Positions 25,967-35,133 of a stretch of DNA of 64,000 bases are shown in pieces. The translations under genes and the position numbers were made by a program. The notes beneath the pieces were generated by a model that had not been told where the DNA came from, did no database searches, and saw only the letters and a program-made list of their open reading frames with translations. Where the stretch lies: assembly GCA_964621905.1 (NCBI GenBank), contig CAZUNG010000012.1, forward strand, positions 19,630-83,629, written 5' to 3'. The stretch comes from Ruminococcus_G sp964621905. GTDB lineage: Bacteria; Bacillota; Clostridia; Lachnospirales; Lachnospiraceae. Position 1 is the first letter of the stretch, and the number at the start of each line of letters is the position of its first letter.

Positions 25967-25995
25967 ATTATAATACATGTGTAATTTGTTCGCAA
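25967..25995 (-). promoter_or_regulatory. Promoter of hpf
   Basis: TTGCGA (25990-25995) and TATAAT (25967-25972) with a 17-bp spacer. Confidence 0.75.
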
Positions 25996-26035
25996 TAGAA
26001 TTTAGAAAACTTCTTATTATTCTATATTAAAACTG

Positions 26036-26812
26036 TTAATTATCGCATATCCTCAAAATTTGTTCGTACTCCATCGGACCGCCAAACAAATCGAGGGCAC
26101 TTCCCACTGTCACATCGATTCTGTTCTGTCCTGTTTCCCGCAGCCTGTACAGATCCTCATAGCATCCGACACCGCCCGCATACGTGATGGGGTTTCTGCG
26201 GTGACCGGCAAGTATGCGTACCAAACCCTCCTCGATACCGGATGCTTTTCCCTCCACATCCACAGCATGGATCAGGAACTCATCGCAGTATTCCGCCAGA
26301 CAGTCCATCACGGTTTCCGTCACTGTGACTTCCGTAAACTTCTGCCACCGGTCCGTCACAATGTGATACCTTCCATCTTTTTTCCTGCAGCTCAGATCCA
26401 GAACCAACCGCTCCCGCCCGACAGCACTGATCATTTTATCCAGATTTTCCCAGGATATTTTTCCATCCCTGAATACATAGGAAGTCACAATCACATGACT
26501 TGCACCGGCATCCAGAAATTCCGCCGCATTTCCCGTGTGAATTCCTCCGCCGGCCATCAGTCCGTCCGGGTAAGTTTTCAGTGCAGAAAGCGCCTGCTGC
26601 TTTGTCTGCTCATAGTAAGGAGAAGACGGTGGATTCAGCAGAATCACATGTCCTCCGCTGATCTTTTGTCCGCGGTACAGACTGGCATAAAAAGCTGCAT
26701 CCTGGCCGGATACGAAATTCTCCTGTGCCGCATCGCCGTGGTCTTTGAGGCTCCCCCCTACGATCTGTTTTACTTTTCCGTTATGTATATCAATGCATGG
26801 CCGAAACCGCAT
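26036..26812 (-). CDS. hisA: Eukaryotic-type HisA (ProFAR isomerase)
   Basis: Amadori isomerase of histidine biosynthesis converting ProFAR to PRFAR. 258 aa. It opens with FRPCIDIHNGKVKQIVGG, the fungal/plant HIS6 signature, rather than the bacterial HisA start (IPAIDL.GK.VRL). Other visible parts are AGGGIHTGNAAEFLDAGA, FLIHAVDVEGKASGIEE and TYAGGVGCYEDL. It stands alone, away from other his genes. The ATG at 26812 has GGAGG 9 nt upstream. Confidence 0.9.
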   Translation of the reverse strand: MRFRPCIDIHNGKVKQIVGGSLKDHGDAAQENFVSGQDAAFYASLYRGQKISGGHVILLNPPSSPYYEQTKQQALSALKTYPDGLMAGGGIHTGNAAEFLDAGASHVIVTSYVFRDGKISWENLDKMISAVGRERLVLDLSCRKKDGRYHIVTDRWQKFTEVTVTETVMDCLAEYCDEFLIHAVDVEGKASGIEEGLVRILAGHRRNPITYAGGVGCYEDLYRLRETGQNRIDVTVGSALDLFGGPMEYEQILRICDN

Positions 26813-26851
26813 ACATCATATCCTCCATCTCATAACGCCCATGGCCGCGTT

Positions 26852-26886
26852 AAAATGCTGCCATCGCTTCTACGGCAACGGCAGCA
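26852..26886 (-). terminator. Probable terminator of the Asn-rich lipoprotein gene
   Basis: TGCTGCC...GGCAGCA stem with a 17-nt loop followed on the - strand by TTTTAA. Confidence 0.6.
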
Positions 26887-26908
26887 CGCTCTTACATTAC
26901 ATCTCAGG

Positions 26909-27328
26909 TTATGGATTCGTACGGGCATCGTCAGATGCATCTTTTCCAAGATCTTCCACACCCTGTCCCAGATCTTCAATTCCTTCTCCGGCATCTTCAA
27001 CAAGGTTGTCCCCGCTGCCGTTGTTATTGACTGTTCCATCTGTATTGGTTCCGTCAGAATTGAGTCCGCCTGTTCCTGCTTCATTTCCGGTATTGTCATT
27101 TCCGGTAGTCGCATTGTCTGTGGTATTGTCCGTTGTGCCGTTCGTAGCGTCATTCACGTTGTTGTTGACGTCGTTTTTGTTATTATCAACACTGTTTTCC
27201 GTTCCGTTGGTATTTTCCTCGGTTGCTGCACCATTTTTATCTGTGTTATCAGCATTACCGCATCCCGCCACGAAACATACCATCGCTGCCAGCATCAATC
27301 CCAACATCCACTTCTTCATACACTTCAT
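26909..27328 (-). CDS. Asn/Thr/Asp-rich lipoprotein
   Basis: 139 aa. Signal peptide with lipobox VAGC (lipidated Cys at residue 23), then a low-complexity stretch rich in Asn, Thr, Asp and Gly (about 25-108), and a short acidic amphipathic end with DAGEGIEDLGQGVEDLGKDA. GGAGACGATATT precedes the ATG. It is probably anchored on the outer membrane face as a flexible spacer. No enzyme domain is visible and the role is unknown. Confidence 0.8.
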   Translation of the reverse strand: MKCMKKWMLGLMLAAMVCFVAGCGNADNTDKNGAATEENTNGTENSVDNNKNDVNNNVNDATNGTTDNTTDNATTGNDNTGNEAGTGGLNSDGTNTDGTVNNNGSGDNLVEDAGEGIEDLGQGVEDLGKDASDDARTNP

Positions 27329-27414
27329 AATATCGTCTCCTTTTCTTTCTCTTATCAGATTTCGATGTTATTAATATACACGTGTCTGTCGGAATTTATT
27401 CATTTTTTTATTTT

Positions 27415-28176
27415 TTAAGCTTCGTTGATCACATCGCTCATTTCATAATGCCCCGGCCCTTTCCCCTTCAGGAATTTCGCCGCCTGCACAGCGCCCTTTC
27501 CAAATACCGCTTTTGAATAGGCTGTATGCCGAAACTCAATGACTTCATCTGCACCTGCAAAGATCACTTCATGATCCCCAACGATGGTTCCGCCCCGGAC
27601 TGCGGAAATTCCAATTTCACTCTTTTCTCTTCTTTTACGTTCCTGGCTTCTGTCATACTTGTACTCATAGGCGTGATCCAGCGCATCATTCAGGCTGTCC
27701 GCCAGTGCCAGTGCGGTTCCGCTTGGCGCATCCAGCTTCAGTTTGTGATGACGCTCCACAATCTCCATATCAAAACCGGCAGGGGCCAGAATCTGAGCTG
27801 CTTCTTTTAAAAGTTTCAGCAGCATATTAATGCCGAGCGACATGTTTGCAGACTTTAAAACTCCTACTTTTTCAGAAGCCGCTTCCACTTTCTGAAGTTG
27901 TTCTTCAGAGAGACCCGTTGTACACAGTACAATCGGAATCTGTCTTTTGACACTGTAATCCAAAATCGCATCTGTTGCCTTGGCTGTAGAAAAATCAATG
28001 ATTGCATCTGCTTCAACTTCACACTCATTCATATCCGTGAACACCGGATATCCATTATCCCGGTTATCCACCACATCAATACCCGCCACAATCTCGGCGT
28101 TCTCATCCTCTTTTACAAGACCTGAGATCACCTGTCCCATATGGCCGTTGCATCCGTGCATTATAATTTTAACCAT
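27415..28176 (-). CDS. dapB: 4-hydroxy-tetrahydrodipicolinate reductase DapB
   Basis: Second step of the lysine/diaminopimelate branch. 253 aa. N-terminal nucleotide loop HGCNGHMGQVI, IDFSTA and CTTGLSEEQL, catalytic EIVERHHKLKLDAPSGTALALAD. Starts 11 bp after dapA and shares its riboswitch-controlled transcript. Needed for lysine, peptidoglycan and, in spore formers, dipicolinate. Confidence 0.97.
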   Translation of the reverse strand: MVKIIMHGCNGHMGQVISGLVKEDENAEIVAGIDVVDNRDNGYPVFTDMNECEVEADAIIDFSTAKATDAILDYSVKRQIPIVLCTTGLSEEQLQKVEAASEKVGVLKSANMSLGINMLLKLLKEAAQILAPAGFDMEIVERHHKLKLDAPSGTALALADSLNDALDHAYEYKYDRSQERKRREKSEIGISAVRGGTIVGDHEVIFAGADEVIEFRHTAYSKAVFGKGAVQAAKFLKGKGPGHYEMSDVINEA

Positions 28177-28187
28177 GTCGTCCCTTT

Positions 28188-29081
28188 CTATTTTACCACT
28201 TTCAGTCCAAAATCCCTCATTGCCGCTGCAAGTCTGGCCTGATTAGCCGGCTCCATTTCCGTAAGCGGAAGACGGAGCGGTCCTACTTCTTTGCCCATGA
28301 GATTCATCGCAGCTTTCACCGGAATCGGATTGACTTCACAGAACAGTTCGTCAATCAGTGTAATCGCCCTGATCTGAAGGTCCCGGCTGCCTGCCACATC
28401 TCCCTCAAGATATTTCATAACGATATCATGCGTTTCCTTCGGTGCAATGTTGGAAAGCACAGAGATAACGCCGATACCGCCAAGTGACAAAAGCGGAACA
28501 ATCTGATCATCATTCCCGGAATAAAGATCAATCCTGCCTTCCGTCAGTTCCATGACTTTTGCAACCTGTGAGATATTTCCGGTCGCTTCTTTGATGCCAA
28601 CTATATTCTCCACATTTTCAAATAAGGACGCCACAGTCTGTGGAAGAAGATTACATCCGGTTCTGCTCGGTACATTATACATGATGATCGGTTTGCTGAC
28701 CGCATCTGCTATTGTGGTATAATGTCTGATCAGTCCTTTCTGTGTCCCTTTATTATAGTACGGCGTAACGATGAGCAGACCATCTGCGCCATATTCTGCC
28801 GCATCTTTTGACATGTTGACTGCTGTCTGTGTACTGTTGGAACCAGTCCCTGCGATCACGGGAATCCTTTTTGCCACCTTATCAACGGTAAATTTTATAG
28901 CGTCCAGATGTTCCTCTTCACTCAGCGTCGCAGATTCACCTGTCGTGCCACAGATGATGATCGCATCTGTCCCCGCTGCGATCTGTTCCTCCAGCAGCTC
29001 TTCCAGCTTGTCATAATTGATCGATAAATCTTCGTACATCGGTGTAACTATCGCTACACCTGCTCCTTTAAAAATTGCCAT
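28188..29081 (-). CDS. dapA: 4-hydroxy-tetrahydrodipicolinate synthase DapA
   Basis: Condenses pyruvate with aspartate semialdehyde. 297-aa TIM barrel. ICGTTGESATLSEEEH, IMYNVPSRTGCNL with the catalytic Tyr, Schiff-base Lys in VGIKEATGN, and YSGNDDQIVPLLSLG. AAGGAGG precedes the ATG. Expression is set by the lysine riboswitch in its leader. Confidence 0.97.
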   Translation of the reverse strand: MAIFKGAGVAIVTPMYEDLSINYDKLEELLEEQIAAGTDAIIICGTTGESATLSEEEHLDAIKFTVDKVAKRIPVIAGTGSNSTQTAVNMSKDAAEYGADGLLIVTPYYNKGTQKGLIRHYTTIADAVSKPIIMYNVPSRTGCNLLPQTVASLFENVENIVGIKEATGNISQVAKVMELTEGRIDLYSGNDDQIVPLLSLGGIGVISVLSNIAPKETHDIVMKYLEGDVAGSRDLQIRAITLIDELFCEVNPIPVKAAMNLMGKEVGPLRLPLTEMEPANQARLAAAMRDFGLKVVK

Positions 29082-29103
29082 TTTTATTCCTCCTTATTGT
29101 GAG

Positions 29104-29141
29104 CAAAGAAAGAGGCGATCCCTTCGTCAGGCCGCCTCCAA
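29104..29141 (-). terminator. Riboswitch-controlled terminator before dapA
   Basis: GAGGCG/CGCCTC stem, extended by a few pairs, with a T-rich tail on the - strand. It lies between the lysine aptamer and dapA and is the likely expression platform. Confidence 0.75.
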
Positions 29142-29152
29142 AGAATACATAT

Positions 29153-29328
29153 AGTCCGTGAACTTCAGATAGCACTCCATCAGAAATGATGACAGTCATA
29201 TGATTATTCACCATATGCCCAAGGATAAACCCCCGGTACCTTATCCTTTCGGCATTCTGCCCTTTTACTTATCTTCCTCTGTCTCCGGAACATCCGATAA
29301 GCTACTGATTAAGAATGCAACCTCTACC
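29153..29328 (-). ncRNA. Lysine riboswitch (L-box) aptamer
   Basis: Read on the - strand it starts GGTAGAGGTTGC, continues TCAGTAGCTTATCGGATG, AAGGGCAGAATGCCGAAAGG, GGGGTTTATCCTTGGGCAT and TGATGGAGTGCTATCTG. These are the conserved blocks of the L-box family in order. With the terminator at 29104-29141 it should switch dapA-dapB off when lysine binds. Confidence 0.95.
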
Positions 29329-29348
29329 AAAATTATTTGATTATTCTA

Positions 29349-29377
29349 ACTATATCATTATTCATTTTTTTTGTCAA
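29349..29377 (-). promoter_or_regulatory. Promoter of the lysine riboswitch / dapAB transcript
   Basis: TTGACA (29372-29377), 17-bp spacer, TATAGT (29349-29354). The -35 contains the TGA stop of the preceding gene. Confidence 0.8.
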
Positions 29378-30000
29378 TCCACGTACTCCAGTTTACTTAC
29401 AGACACCTCATAGGCTATCCTGCGCTCTGTCTCATCCTCGTTGATTTTTTTCATGTATTCTCTGCTTTGAATCCTTCCCCAGATGAGAACGTGTCCTCCT
29501 ACCTGGAATGCCGATGCATATCGGGCATTTCTTCCCCAGCAAATGCAGGGAATGTAATCAGATTTTCCATATGGACGGTTTACCGCAATCAGCAAGTCTG
29601 CAATTTCGCGGCCCAAGGGTGTTTTCCGGTAAACCGGCGGTTTACATATGTAACCGTCCAGAAAGATCTGATTCGATTTCATCGATTCATCCTCTTCGTC
29701 TACAAAACTGATTTCTCTGGCAAAAACGGAAAGTACCAGCCGGTTCTTTTTTTCCTCATGCCGGTTGTAGGACCTGAACTGCCCTGCCACTTGGATATAC
29801 TCTCCCTCATAATCCTGTGTGACATCGATGAGCCGCTCGGAAACCATGACGGGAATCCGATCCTCTGAATCGCTTAATCGTTTTACCAGCACATCTACCA
29901 GATAAAAGCCCTCTCCAAATACCTGATGGCTGAACGTAAACTGTGATGCGATCCTCCCCATAATTGCTACCTGATTGTTTTCAATAATCTTATCTGCCAT
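29374..30000 (-). CDS. Two-OB-fold SSB-like protein
   Basis: 208 aa with two similar halves, each resembling a single-strand DNA-binding OB fold: NNQVAIMGRIASQFTFSHQV to about residue 95, and NQIFLDGYICKPPVYRKTPLG to about 205, with VNRPYGKSDYIPCICWGRNA typical of SSB-family strands. It lacks the acidic SSB C-terminal tail. Probably a clostridial SSB-family protein, but not the main Ssb, which is usually encoded beside rpsF-rpsR. Function unproven. Confidence 0.75.
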   Translation of the reverse strand: MADKIIENNQVAIMGRIASQFTFSHQVFGEGFYLVDVLVKRLSDSEDRIPVMVSERLIDVTQDYEGEYIQVAGQFRSYNRHEEKKNRLVLSVFAREISFVDEEDESMKSNQIFLDGYICKPPVYRKTPLGREIADLLIAVNRPYGKSDYIPCICWGRNARYASAFQVGGHVLIWGRIQSREYMKKINEDETERRIAYEVSVSKLEYVD

Positions 30001-30209
30001 GAATGATAGTACCCCTTCCTCTTCGTTGTATTTTGTCTATATCATATCTATTCCAACTTTTTCCGCATTAGAACTAAAAAATAATTTTTTTCATAATTAC
30101 TTGTATTCGGGAAAAAATGTGGTAGACTTGTATAGTTAGGAAAATCACGCAATTTCGCGGGTTTTGCTCAAAATCCGCAGAAATCATATAAATTCAGGAA
30201 GGAAATACC

Positions 30210-32033
30210 ATGAAGATCAAGAGAGAAGATGTAAGAAACGTTGCTATTATCGCCCATGTAGACCACGGAAAAACAACTCTGGTTGATGAATTATTAAAAC
30301 AAAGTGGGGTATTCCGAGAAAATCAGGAGGTCCAGGAACGCGTCATGGACTCCAACGATATTGAACGTGAGCGGGGTATCACAATTCTTTCTAAAAATAC
30401 AGCCGTATCCTATAAAGATGTGAAGATTAATATCATCGACACCCCCGGCCATGCCGATTTTGGAGGGGAAGTGGAACGTGTTCTGAAAATGGTAAACGGC
30501 GTTATCCTTGTCGTAGATGCCTTTGAGGGCGCGATGCCGCAGACAAAATTTGTTCTGCGCAAAGCACTGGAGCTGGACCTGGATATTATCGTATGTGTCA
30601 ACAAGATCGACAGACCCGAGGCACGTCCTGACGAGGTAGTCGACGAAGTTCTGGAACTTCTGATGGATCTTGAAGCTTCGGACAAACAGCTGGACTGCCC
30701 ATTTCTGTTCGCTTCTGCAAAATCAGGCTATGCACTTCGCGACCTGAATGATACTCCGGAAGATATGCAGCCTCTGTTTGACACAATTCTCACACATATT
30801 CCTGCGCCGGAAGGCGATCCGGATGCCGGTCCCCAGCTTCTGATCAGTACCATCGATTATAATGAATATGTGGGACGAATCGGAGTCGGTAAAGTTGACA
30901 ATGGGAGCATTTCCGTCAATCAGGATGTCATGCTGGTCAATGACCACGATATCACCAAAAAGAAAAAAGTAAAAATCAGTAAACTGTATGAATTTGACGG
31001 TCTCAGCAAAGTAGAAGTCAGAGAAGCGGGGATTGGTTCCATCGTTGCGATATCCGGCATTTCCGATATCCATATCGGCGATACGCTGTGCGATCCCGAG
31101 AACCCACAGCCAATACCATTCCAAAAAATCTCAGAACCGACGATCGCCATGCAGTTCATGGTCAATGACAGTCCTCTGGCTGGTCAGGAAGGAAAGTTTA
31201 TCACTTCCCGTCATATTCGTGAACGTCTGATGCGTGAACTAAACACCGATGTCAGCCTCCGCGTCGAAGATACAGATTCGCCGGACTGCTTTAAAGTTTC
31301 AGGCCGTGGAGAGCTGCACCTGTCTGTACTGATCGAAAATATGAGACGTGAGGGCTATGAATTCGCTGTCAGCAAGGCCGAAGTATTGTATAAGGAAAAT
31401 GGGCGCGGTCAGACACTGGAACCGATGGAAATTGCCTATATCGATGTTCCGGAAGAATTCTCAGGTTCTGTCATTCAGAAGCTGAGCGAGCGAAAAGGGG
31501 AACTGCAGGGTATGAGCCTTGCCAGCGACGGATCCACACGCCTTGAATTTTCTATTCCTGCCCGCGGCCTGATCGGATACCGCGGTGAATTCATGACCGC
31601 AACAAAGGGAAATGGAATTATGAATACTGTCTTTGATGAATATGGCCCTTATAAAGGAGATATTCAGTACCGGAAACAGGGTTCTCTGATCGCATTTGAA
31701 TCCGGTGAATCCGTAACTTACGGACTGTTCGCCGCTCAGGATCGCGGAACGCTCTTCATAGGTCCCGGTGAAAAAGTATATGCCGGAATGGTGATTGGGC
31801 AAAATGGGAAAGCTGAAGATATTGAACTCAATGTCTGTAAGACAAAGCACTTGACCAATACCCGCTCCTCTTCTGCCGACGAGGCACTGAAGCTGACACC
31901 TCCGCGTATCTTAAGTCTTGAACAGGCGCTGGAATTCATCGATAAGGATGAACTGCTTGAGGTTACACCTGACAGTCTTCGTATCCGCAAAAAGATATTG
32001 GACGCAAGACTGCGCAAACGTGCTTCCAAATAA
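30210..32033 (+). CDS. typA: Translational GTPase TypA/BipA
   Basis: 607 aa, family length. GTPase domain: G1 AHVDHGKTTL, switch region RERGITILSKNTAV, G3 DTPGHADFGGEVERV, G4 NKIDRPEARP. It is followed by EF-Tu-like domain 2, two EF-G-like domains and the BipA-specific C-terminal domain. It acts at the ribosome in assembly and stress adaptation. GGAAGGAAATACC precedes the ATG. Monocistronic, with a strong terminator after it. Confidence 0.97.
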   Translation: MKIKREDVRNVAIIAHVDHGKTTLVDELLKQSGVFRENQEVQERVMDSNDIERERGITILSKNTAVSYKDVKINIIDTPGHADFGGEVERVLKMVNGVILVVDAFEGAMPQTKFVLRKALELDLDIIVCVNKIDRPEARPDEVVDEVLELLMDLEASDKQLDCPFLFASAKSGYALRDLNDTPEDMQPLFDTILTHIPAPEGDPDAGPQLLISTIDYNEYVGRIGVGKVDNGSISVNQDVMLVNDHDITKKKKVKISKLYEFDGLSKVEVREAGIGSIVAISGISDIHIGDTLCDPENPQPIPFQKISEPTIAMQFMVNDSPLAGQEGKFITSRHIRERLMRELNTDVSLRVEDTDSPDCFKVSGRGELHLSVLIENMRREGYEFAVSKAEVLYKENGRGQTLEPMEIAYIDVPEEFSGSVIQKLSERKGELQGMSLASDGSTRLEFSIPARGLIGYRGEFMTATKGNGIMNTVFDEYGPYKGDIQYRKQGSLIAFESGESVTYGLFAAQDRGTLFIGPGEKVYAGMVIGQNGKAEDIELNVCKTKHLTNTRSSSADEALKLTPPRILSLEQALEFIDKDELLEVTPDSLRIRKKILDARLRKRASK

Positions 32034-32046
32034 ACCGTGACGCTTC

Positions 32047-32100
32047 AAAAAACAGCCCCATGTTTCTGTAGGGTTATCCATCAGAAACATGGGGCTGTTC
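32047..32100. terminator. Bidirectional terminator, typA / polysaccharide deacetylase
   Basis: An 18-bp perfect stem (32051-32068 with 32082-32099) between convergent genes, with A-run and T-rich flanks. Confidence 0.9.
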
Positions 32101-32103
32101 TAT

Positions 32104-33402
32104 TTATGCTGCCGGTTCACTTTCATCTGTAACATCCTGATCTTCATCGGATCCCGCTCCGCCTGCGGTCGAGTCTTTTCCAGGGTAAAAGTCATAATAG
32201 GTAACGCCGTCTTCCATATTAACACCCTTTGCCGCAGCCAGCTCACTGACGGTCACCAGCTGATATCCTTCTTCCACCAGTTTCGGAATAATGGTTTTAC
32301 AGGATTCTACCGTTGTTGGCCAGATATCATGCATCAGCACAATCTCGCCGTCTGACACGTGATCCAGCACCGCTGAGATATTGGAATCCACATTTTTTGT
32401 CTTCCAGTCGAGCGTATCAAGGCTCCAGTAAATACACGGCTTACCGATGGCTCCGGTAATCGTCTCATCCTGCGAGCCGAACGGAGTTCTTGCCAGGGTT
32501 GCCACATCGCCCCCTGCATACTGTGCGATCCCCTGGTCTGTACGGTCAAACTGATCTTTGATGCCGGCCTCGTCAAGACTCTTAAGATTTGGATGGTCAT
32601 ACGAATGATTGCCAAGCTCGCAGCCAAGTTCCTTCATCCTCGGTATCGTCTCCGCTCCATATTCTGCAATGCATTCTCCCAGCATAAAGAACGTTGCCCT
32701 TGCACCGTTCGCCTCCAAAATGTCAAGCAGTTCACTTGTATACTTTCCTGGACCATCATCAAACGTCAGCGCGATCATCTTGGACTCTTTATCCGGCTCA
32801 TATATTCCGTTTTCATTGAAATAGCATCCTTTATCGCCGATCACCGTCCACCCGGTCTGCATATATCCATCAGCATTGAAATAATATTTCTGGCCATCAA
32901 TTTCCTGCCAGCCATTTTTATAATATGTACGGTCTTCGTTCGCATACCACCAGCCGCTGTCATCTACCTGCCAGCCAGGCACTGCGTAATTCGTCACGGT
33001 CTCTGAAGCCATCTCCGTTTTTACGGCCTGTGTGTCTGCACCTTCAGCCGTGTCACCTGACGTCTCTCCTCCTGTCTGACCGGTACTTTCCTGATCACCT
33101 TCTGAATCACCATCTTCACCCGTAGTGCTGTCATCGCCCGTCTTGTCGGTTTCCGTCCCTTCATCGGTTCCCGCCTCAACTTCCATAACCGCCTTATCCG
33201 TCTTTCCGGATGATTCCGGACTGTTTACCATCGGCTTGACGACTGCCCACACTGCACTGATACACAGAAGGACTACCGCCACACAGACTGCAACTGCAAC
33301 ACAGCGCCTGATAAGCATTTTCTGACGCCGTCTGCGCCGCAGCTGTCTTTGTTTCTCGCGCTTCATGCGCTCTATTCGCTCTCTTCTTTGTCTCTCATCC
33401 AT
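32104..33402 (-). CDS. Membrane-anchored polysaccharide deacetylase with wall-binding repeats
   Basis: 432 aa. Basic cytoplasmic N-terminus, one membrane anchor (about 33-55), acidic Thr/Glu/Gly-rich spacer, two choline-binding-like repeats (WWYANEDRTYYKNGWQ and KYYFNADGYMQTGW), then a NodB domain (about 208-400). Motifs are TFDDGP, HSYDHPNL (metal His), ARTPFGSQDE and IVLMHDIWPTT. It likely removes acetyl groups from peptidoglycan or another wall glycan; the substrate is not shown. Own promoter at 33502-33530. Confidence 0.9.
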   Translation of the reverse strand: MDERQRRERIERMKREKQRQLRRRRRQKMLIRRCVAVAVCVAVVLLCISAVWAVVKPMVNSPESSGKTDKAVMEVEAGTDEGTETDKTGDDSTTGEDGDSEGDQESTGQTGGETSGDTAEGADTQAVKTEMASETVTNYAVPGWQVDDSGWWYANEDRTYYKNGWQEIDGQKYYFNADGYMQTGWTVIGDKGCYFNENGIYEPDKESKMIALTFDDGPGKYTSELLDILEANGARATFFMLGECIAEYGAETIPRMKELGCELGNHSYDHPNLKSLDEAGIKDQFDRTDQGIAQYAGGDVATLARTPFGSQDETITGAIGKPCIYWSLDTLDWKTKNVDSNISAVLDHVSDGEIVLMHDIWPTTVESCKTIIPKLVEEGYQLVTVSELAAAKGVNMEDGVTYYDFYPGKDSTAGGAGSDEDQDVTDESEPAA

Positions 33403-33501
33403 TGTAATAATATCTTCCCGCCTATTAATCTATACTTCCCATTTCTCTGACCCTCAGCCCTGTTACGATAAGGTTTGTTATGTCTACCCGTTATGATTAT
33501 T

Positions 33502-33530
33502 ATCATACCCCTCATTGGCCTAAGATACAA
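33502..33530 (-). promoter_or_regulatory. Promoter of the polysaccharide deacetylase gene
   Basis: TTGTAT (33525-33530), 17-bp spacer, TATGAT (33502-33507). Confidence 0.65.
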
Positions 33531-33583
33531 TTACATTTTTATTAAATTTCCATGATTCGACAAACAGTCCCATACACCGGGTC

Positions 33584-35086
33584 CTATAATTTACGAATTT
33601 TCTTTTCTGTCCCTGATTCCCTGTGCGGCCGGAACAAAAGAATCCATGCAATCAGCGGAACGATAACGGTCAGTACAGAGAATCCTTTGCCGAGAATCCA
33701 ATCCGGCAGCCCGAAGGAGGAGAATTTTTCCTGAACTGTCGGTATCAGAAGCAGAATGATATCCAATGCAAATGTCAGAATGCACAGTGTTTTAACCACC
33801 GGCCGGCCTTTTGCATTTGCTGCACACAACAATGCCAGAATCAGCTGCAGCGCACCCATCCAGTACGGATATAATTCCACCATTGAAAAGCTTTTATTAA
33901 AGCCTGTAATCCCCAGAACAGCAATCACAATACCTGACGCCGCCATAAGGGTCGTGCAGATCCTGAGTTTATGATATGCTATCCGGTCACTGGATTTGCT
34001 CCATACCCAGTAGATGATACCTGCCAGAATGGGAGCTGTCATGGAAATCAGACCCGGAACATAGAACGAGGTAAGAGGTATCTGGTACTTGTCCAGCAGA
34101 CTTCTTAATATCAGTGAGTACAGGATGACAAACAGCGAGTCGAGTGTCGTTAAAATCCACAAAAATTTCAGAATGACCCGTTTCACCGCCGGCTGCAGCC
34201 CCGGATTATCCGGATCCACGCTGGAGCAAAGTGCACAGAGTACAATCTGTATTCCGCAGAATATGTATCCCTTGATTCCCGTCATGCCGGACAGCACGCC
34301 CGCTCTCACCAGTACAAAAAATATCGCTGCCGCAAGAGCTGAAAGTGTAACCCAAAGTTTCAGAAGACCAGTGTTCGGCAATGTGAGATTCAAGCCCCCT
34401 CCTGATGAGGAGCGTCCCGCTTTTTTCCTGCCTTCCTTTTCTCTGGCTCTGCCGGCTTTTTCCTGCACTGCAGTCTCTTTCTGCTGTTTCTCCGGTTCTT
34501 TTACCGGCTGCTTTACAGCTTTTTTCTCCTGTCTTACAGGCTTTTCCTCTTTCCGTTCACGTTCTGTACTTTCGGGAGTCTCTGTTTTCGGTATCGTGAC
34601 CGCAGCCGCTGCGCTTTCCAGCGCCAGCTTTAACTCACCGGCTGTCAGAAACCGGGCCTCCGGACGGATATGGCACGTTTTGCGCAGAACATCTGCAATC
34701 TCTCCTCCACCCGCAAGCGGATCCGGAAACGGATCTCCCGCCATACAGCGCTGCATGGCATTCTGCTTGTCCTGAGCCGTCGCTTTCTTAGGATACTCCG
34801 GCATAAAAGGCATCCTTCCTTTATTCAGAAGACGGTACATCAGAAGTCCCAGCGCATAAAGATCTGCCGTCTGTTCCGAGTGCCCATTCTCTCCCGGCTG
34901 CGCCAGTTTGAATTTTCCGGATTCCGTCACCAGAATATTCGTCGTCTTGATATCACAGTGAACTTCCTGTGTCTGTCTGTATTGTTCCAGTTCTTCACAG
35001 AGATCTATTCCCATTTTCATGACTGTCTGGGCATCCATAGGGTGAGTCTTTCGGTATTCATCCAGATTCGGTAATGCATTTTCCAT
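33584..35086 (-). CDS. Truncated membrane pseudokinase
   Basis: 500 aa. Residues 20-190 match only the C-lobe of a Ser/Thr kinase: catalytic loop HCDIKTTN (43-50; HRD altered to HCD, Asp, Lys and Asn kept), then LYALGLLMYRLLNKGRMPF. The Gly-rich loop and ATP-anchoring Lys are missing, and the DFG position reads LAQPG. A Lys/Glu/Gln-rich linker (about 195-255) leads to about seven membrane helices. AAGGAGG precedes the ATG at 35086. Likely a non-catalytic sensor or scaffold; no close function recognised. Confidence 0.8.
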   Translation of the reverse strand: MENALPNLDEYRKTHPMDAQTVMKMGIDLCEELEQYRQTQEVHCDIKTTNILVTESGKFKLAQPGENGHSEQTADLYALGLLMYRLLNKGRMPFMPEYPKKATAQDKQNAMQRCMAGDPFPDPLAGGGEIADVLRKTCHIRPEARFLTAGELKLALESAAAAVTIPKTETPESTERERKEEKPVRQEKKAVKQPVKEPEKQQKETAVQEKAGRAREKEGRKKAGRSSSGGGLNLTLPNTGLLKLWVTLSALAAAIFFVLVRAGVLSGMTGIKGYIFCGIQIVLCALCSSVDPDNPGLQPAVKRVILKFLWILTTLDSLFVILYSLILRSLLDKYQIPLTSFYVPGLISMTAPILAGIIYWVWSKSSDRIAYHKLRICTTLMAASGIVIAVLGITGFNKSFSMVELYPYWMGALQLILALLCAANAKGRPVVKTLCILTFALDIILLLIPTVQEKFSSFGLPDWILGKGFSVLTVIVPLIAWILLFRPHRESGTEKKIRKL

Positions 35087-35133
35087 GATCTGTATCCTCC
35101 TTTGCTTTACAATTCCAATCTTTCTTATGGCGC

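Noticed and set aside
26909..27153. Alternative frame through the Asn-rich lipoprotein gene
   Set aside because: Low-complexity AAT/ACA-rich codons keep several frames open; only the frame with the lipobox and ribosome-binding site is credible.
26060..27418. A 452-codon + strand open frame spanning HisA and the lipoprotein gene antisense
   Set aside because: It crosses two convincing - strand genes and a terminator, with no start signal; composition is typical of antisense frames.
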